The notes under the pieces: generated by a model
What the model was told of the DNA's origin: nothing
Database searches by the model: none
The model's input: the letters and a program-made list of their open reading frames with translations, nothing else
Part shown: one piece after another, positions 63,034-64,000 of the stretch
Position numbering within the stretch: position 1 is the first letter of the stretch
Layout of the letters: every line of letters starts with the position of its first letter
Source of the DNA: Streptomyces sp. CB02366
GTDB taxonomy: Bacteria; Actinomycetota; Actinomycetes; Streptomycetales; Streptomycetaceae
Length of the DNA: 64,000 nucleotides
Assembly (NCBI RefSeq): GCF_001905905.1
Contig: NZ_LIVT01000003.1
Location: 1,193,001-1,257,000 of the forward strand
Direction of reading: 5' to 3'
Made by a program: the position numbers and the translations under genes

Positions 63034-64000
63034 TGGAACACTGTCCCGAAGACCTGACGCACCTGGTCTGTCAGCGATATCGCGGAGCCGAGCCGGTTAT
63101 CGACAACCAAGTGCGGCACGACGGGCCGCAGCTCAAGATCGATCCCGGCGGCGTACGTGTCCCAGTTCTGGAGTTTCCAGCTGTCCCGGGCTGCGGACCG
63201 GAAGCTGATGTACTCGTGCATCGTGTCGAGGTCGCACTGAATCCAGACGACAGCGACGGTGACGGCACGTGCTTCGCAGCGGTTGATCAGGCGCCGCATC
63301 CACCGAGCGTCGGTGGTCTCGGCGATGAAGGGTGCGGAGAGGACGGTGCTGATCGCGCAGTCGACGTTCGCGTACGCGGTCTCCAGCAGGCACTGGTACT
63401 CCAGCGGGCGAACCTTCTCCCGGTAGAGGTCGGTGTGCCGGTCGTTGGGCTCGCTGCCCATTTCAACAAGGAGGCGCTCGACGAGCGGGCGCGTGATCGG
63501 GTCCTTGTCGAGGACGGGCCATCCAGTGAGTTGCGATACGAAGCGGGCGAACTCCGACTTCCCGCTGCCCGCGTAGCCGCCGACCATCATCAGTGTCGGC
63601 CGGTTCGGATCACCGCCGGTGTGACGCCGCTTCCAAGCGTCGAGGATTCGCTGCTGGACGCCCAAGCCGTCGGCGTCCTCCGCGCTCGGTGCCAGCTGGT
63701 GCAACGCCCGTTCCACGGCCAGGACGTGGGCGCCGTTCTGCGGTTCGCTCGACGCGGTGAACTTGAGCTTCGTGGCCTCGTCGGGCAGAGCGTTACGGAA
63801 GCCGAGCTCGGGCTCGGTCGCGCGGTACAGAAGGCAGTACGCGCGACGGTAGTGCGGTCCGGGGTAGACCTCTCCCTGCTCGTGCTGCCACAGCGTCTGA
63901 AAGTTGGCGGCCGGCACCGTGAGCCCCGCGGCCCGGGCCACCTCGCGCAGCTGCTCGCCCGCGCCTTCGAGCGTCAGGCCGTGAGCTTCGCGTTGTTGTC
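63030..64000 (-). CDS. HTH and P-loop kinase protein, 5' end beyond window
   Basis: The frame is open to the window edge. The start visible here reads REAHGLTLEGAGEQLREVARAAG and LWQHEQGEVYPGPHYRRAY, an XRE-type helix-turn-helix as in Streptomyces regulators. A P-loop domain follows: Walker A MVGGYAGSGKSEFARFV, then DKDPITRPLVERLL and VWIQCDLDTMHEY, as in zeta-toxin/AAA kinases. It may couple ligand phosphorylation to DNA binding. It overlaps the guanylate-kinase-like gene. Confidence 0.7.
   Translation of the reverse strand, partial: QQREAHGLTLEGAGEQLREVARAAGLTVPAANFQTLWQHEQGEVYPGPHYRRAYCLLYRATEPELGFRNALPDEATKLKFTASSEPQNGAHVLAVERALHQLAPSAEDADGLGVQQRILDAWKRRHTGGDPNRPTLMMVGGYAGSGKSEFARFVSQLTGWPVLDKDPITRPLVERLLVEMGSEPNDRHTDLYREKVRPLEYQCLLETAYANVDCAISTVLSAPFIAETTDARWMRRLINRCEARAVTVAVVWIQCDLDTMHEYISFRSAARDSWKLQNWDTYAAGIDLELRPVVPHLVVDNRLGSAISLTDQVRQVFGTVFQ

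Overview
The window is high-GC actinobacterial DNA, almost certainly Streptomyces. Codon third positions are nearly all G/C, many starts are GTG/TTG or leaderless, and the gene content is typical (recR with ebfC, the ask-asd pair, a SigE-like factor with a long membrane partner, SURF1, short-type MetRS, many MarR/TetR/GntR regulators). From 1 to about 37.5 kb it reads as chromosome. From about 37.5 kb to the end it is an accessory island with lower GC, tRNA fragments, insertion sequences and a DNA phosphorothioation system.

Chromosomal part. 0-3 kb holds a small MarR-controlled assembly line on the minus strand: free-standing adenylation enzyme, carrier protein, then an ectoine-synthase-like cupin cut by the window edge. 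3-9.4 kb holds a transposase-derived protein that has lost its DDE residues and is divergent from an ArpA-like TetR regulator, an aldo/keto-reductase-like and a serine-hydrolase-like protein that have both lost catalytic residues, a kinase-like membrane protein without a kinase domain, and a MarR/DJ-1 operon. 9.5-16 kb holds a class III aminotransferase, a GntR regulator, a SLATT protein, ebfC, recR and a DUF5063 gene. 16-19.3 kb holds an NmrA-like reductase divergent from a SnoaL-like protein across two SoxR-type boxes, then a winged-helix/zinc-ribbon protein. 19.5-30.5 kb holds ask-asd, sigma/anti-sigma, SURF1, an S9 peptidase, a methyltransferase, an NTF2-like protein and a secreted SGNH lipase. 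31-37.3 kb holds a bacterial NACHT NTPase, metG, and a nuclease fused to an alkyltransferase-like domain.

Island (about 37.5-64 kb). Its left edge carries the 3' half of a tRNA-Pro gene and, 0.7 kb further in, the 3' half of a tRNA-Thr gene, as left by site-specific integration. Then come a phosphorothioation-associated methyltransferase, dndA divergent from dndBCDE, and a DUF262/DUF1524 (SspE-like) nuclease. An insertion-sequence zone follows: a complete IS256 element with an 8-bp target duplication, itself carrying a 142-bp MITE inserted in frame, plus IS630, IS5 and IS3 remnants. After it lies an opposing five-gene module (phosphorothioation-associated protein 4-like, zinc-hook SMC-like ATPase, small protein, PLD-helicase, multi-HTH protein) that looks like the restriction arm. 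Cargo genes (HAD hydrolase, NAD-dependent dehydrogenase, two P-loop kinases) run to the window end.

How the parts work together: DndA supplies sulfur and DndCDE places it in the DNA backbone under DndB control. The SspE-like nuclease and the PLD-helicase module are two candidate effectors that could read or require the mark. With the nearby NACHT and nuclease-ATL genes, this is a dense defence and genome-maintenance neighbourhood around metG and tRNA integration sites.
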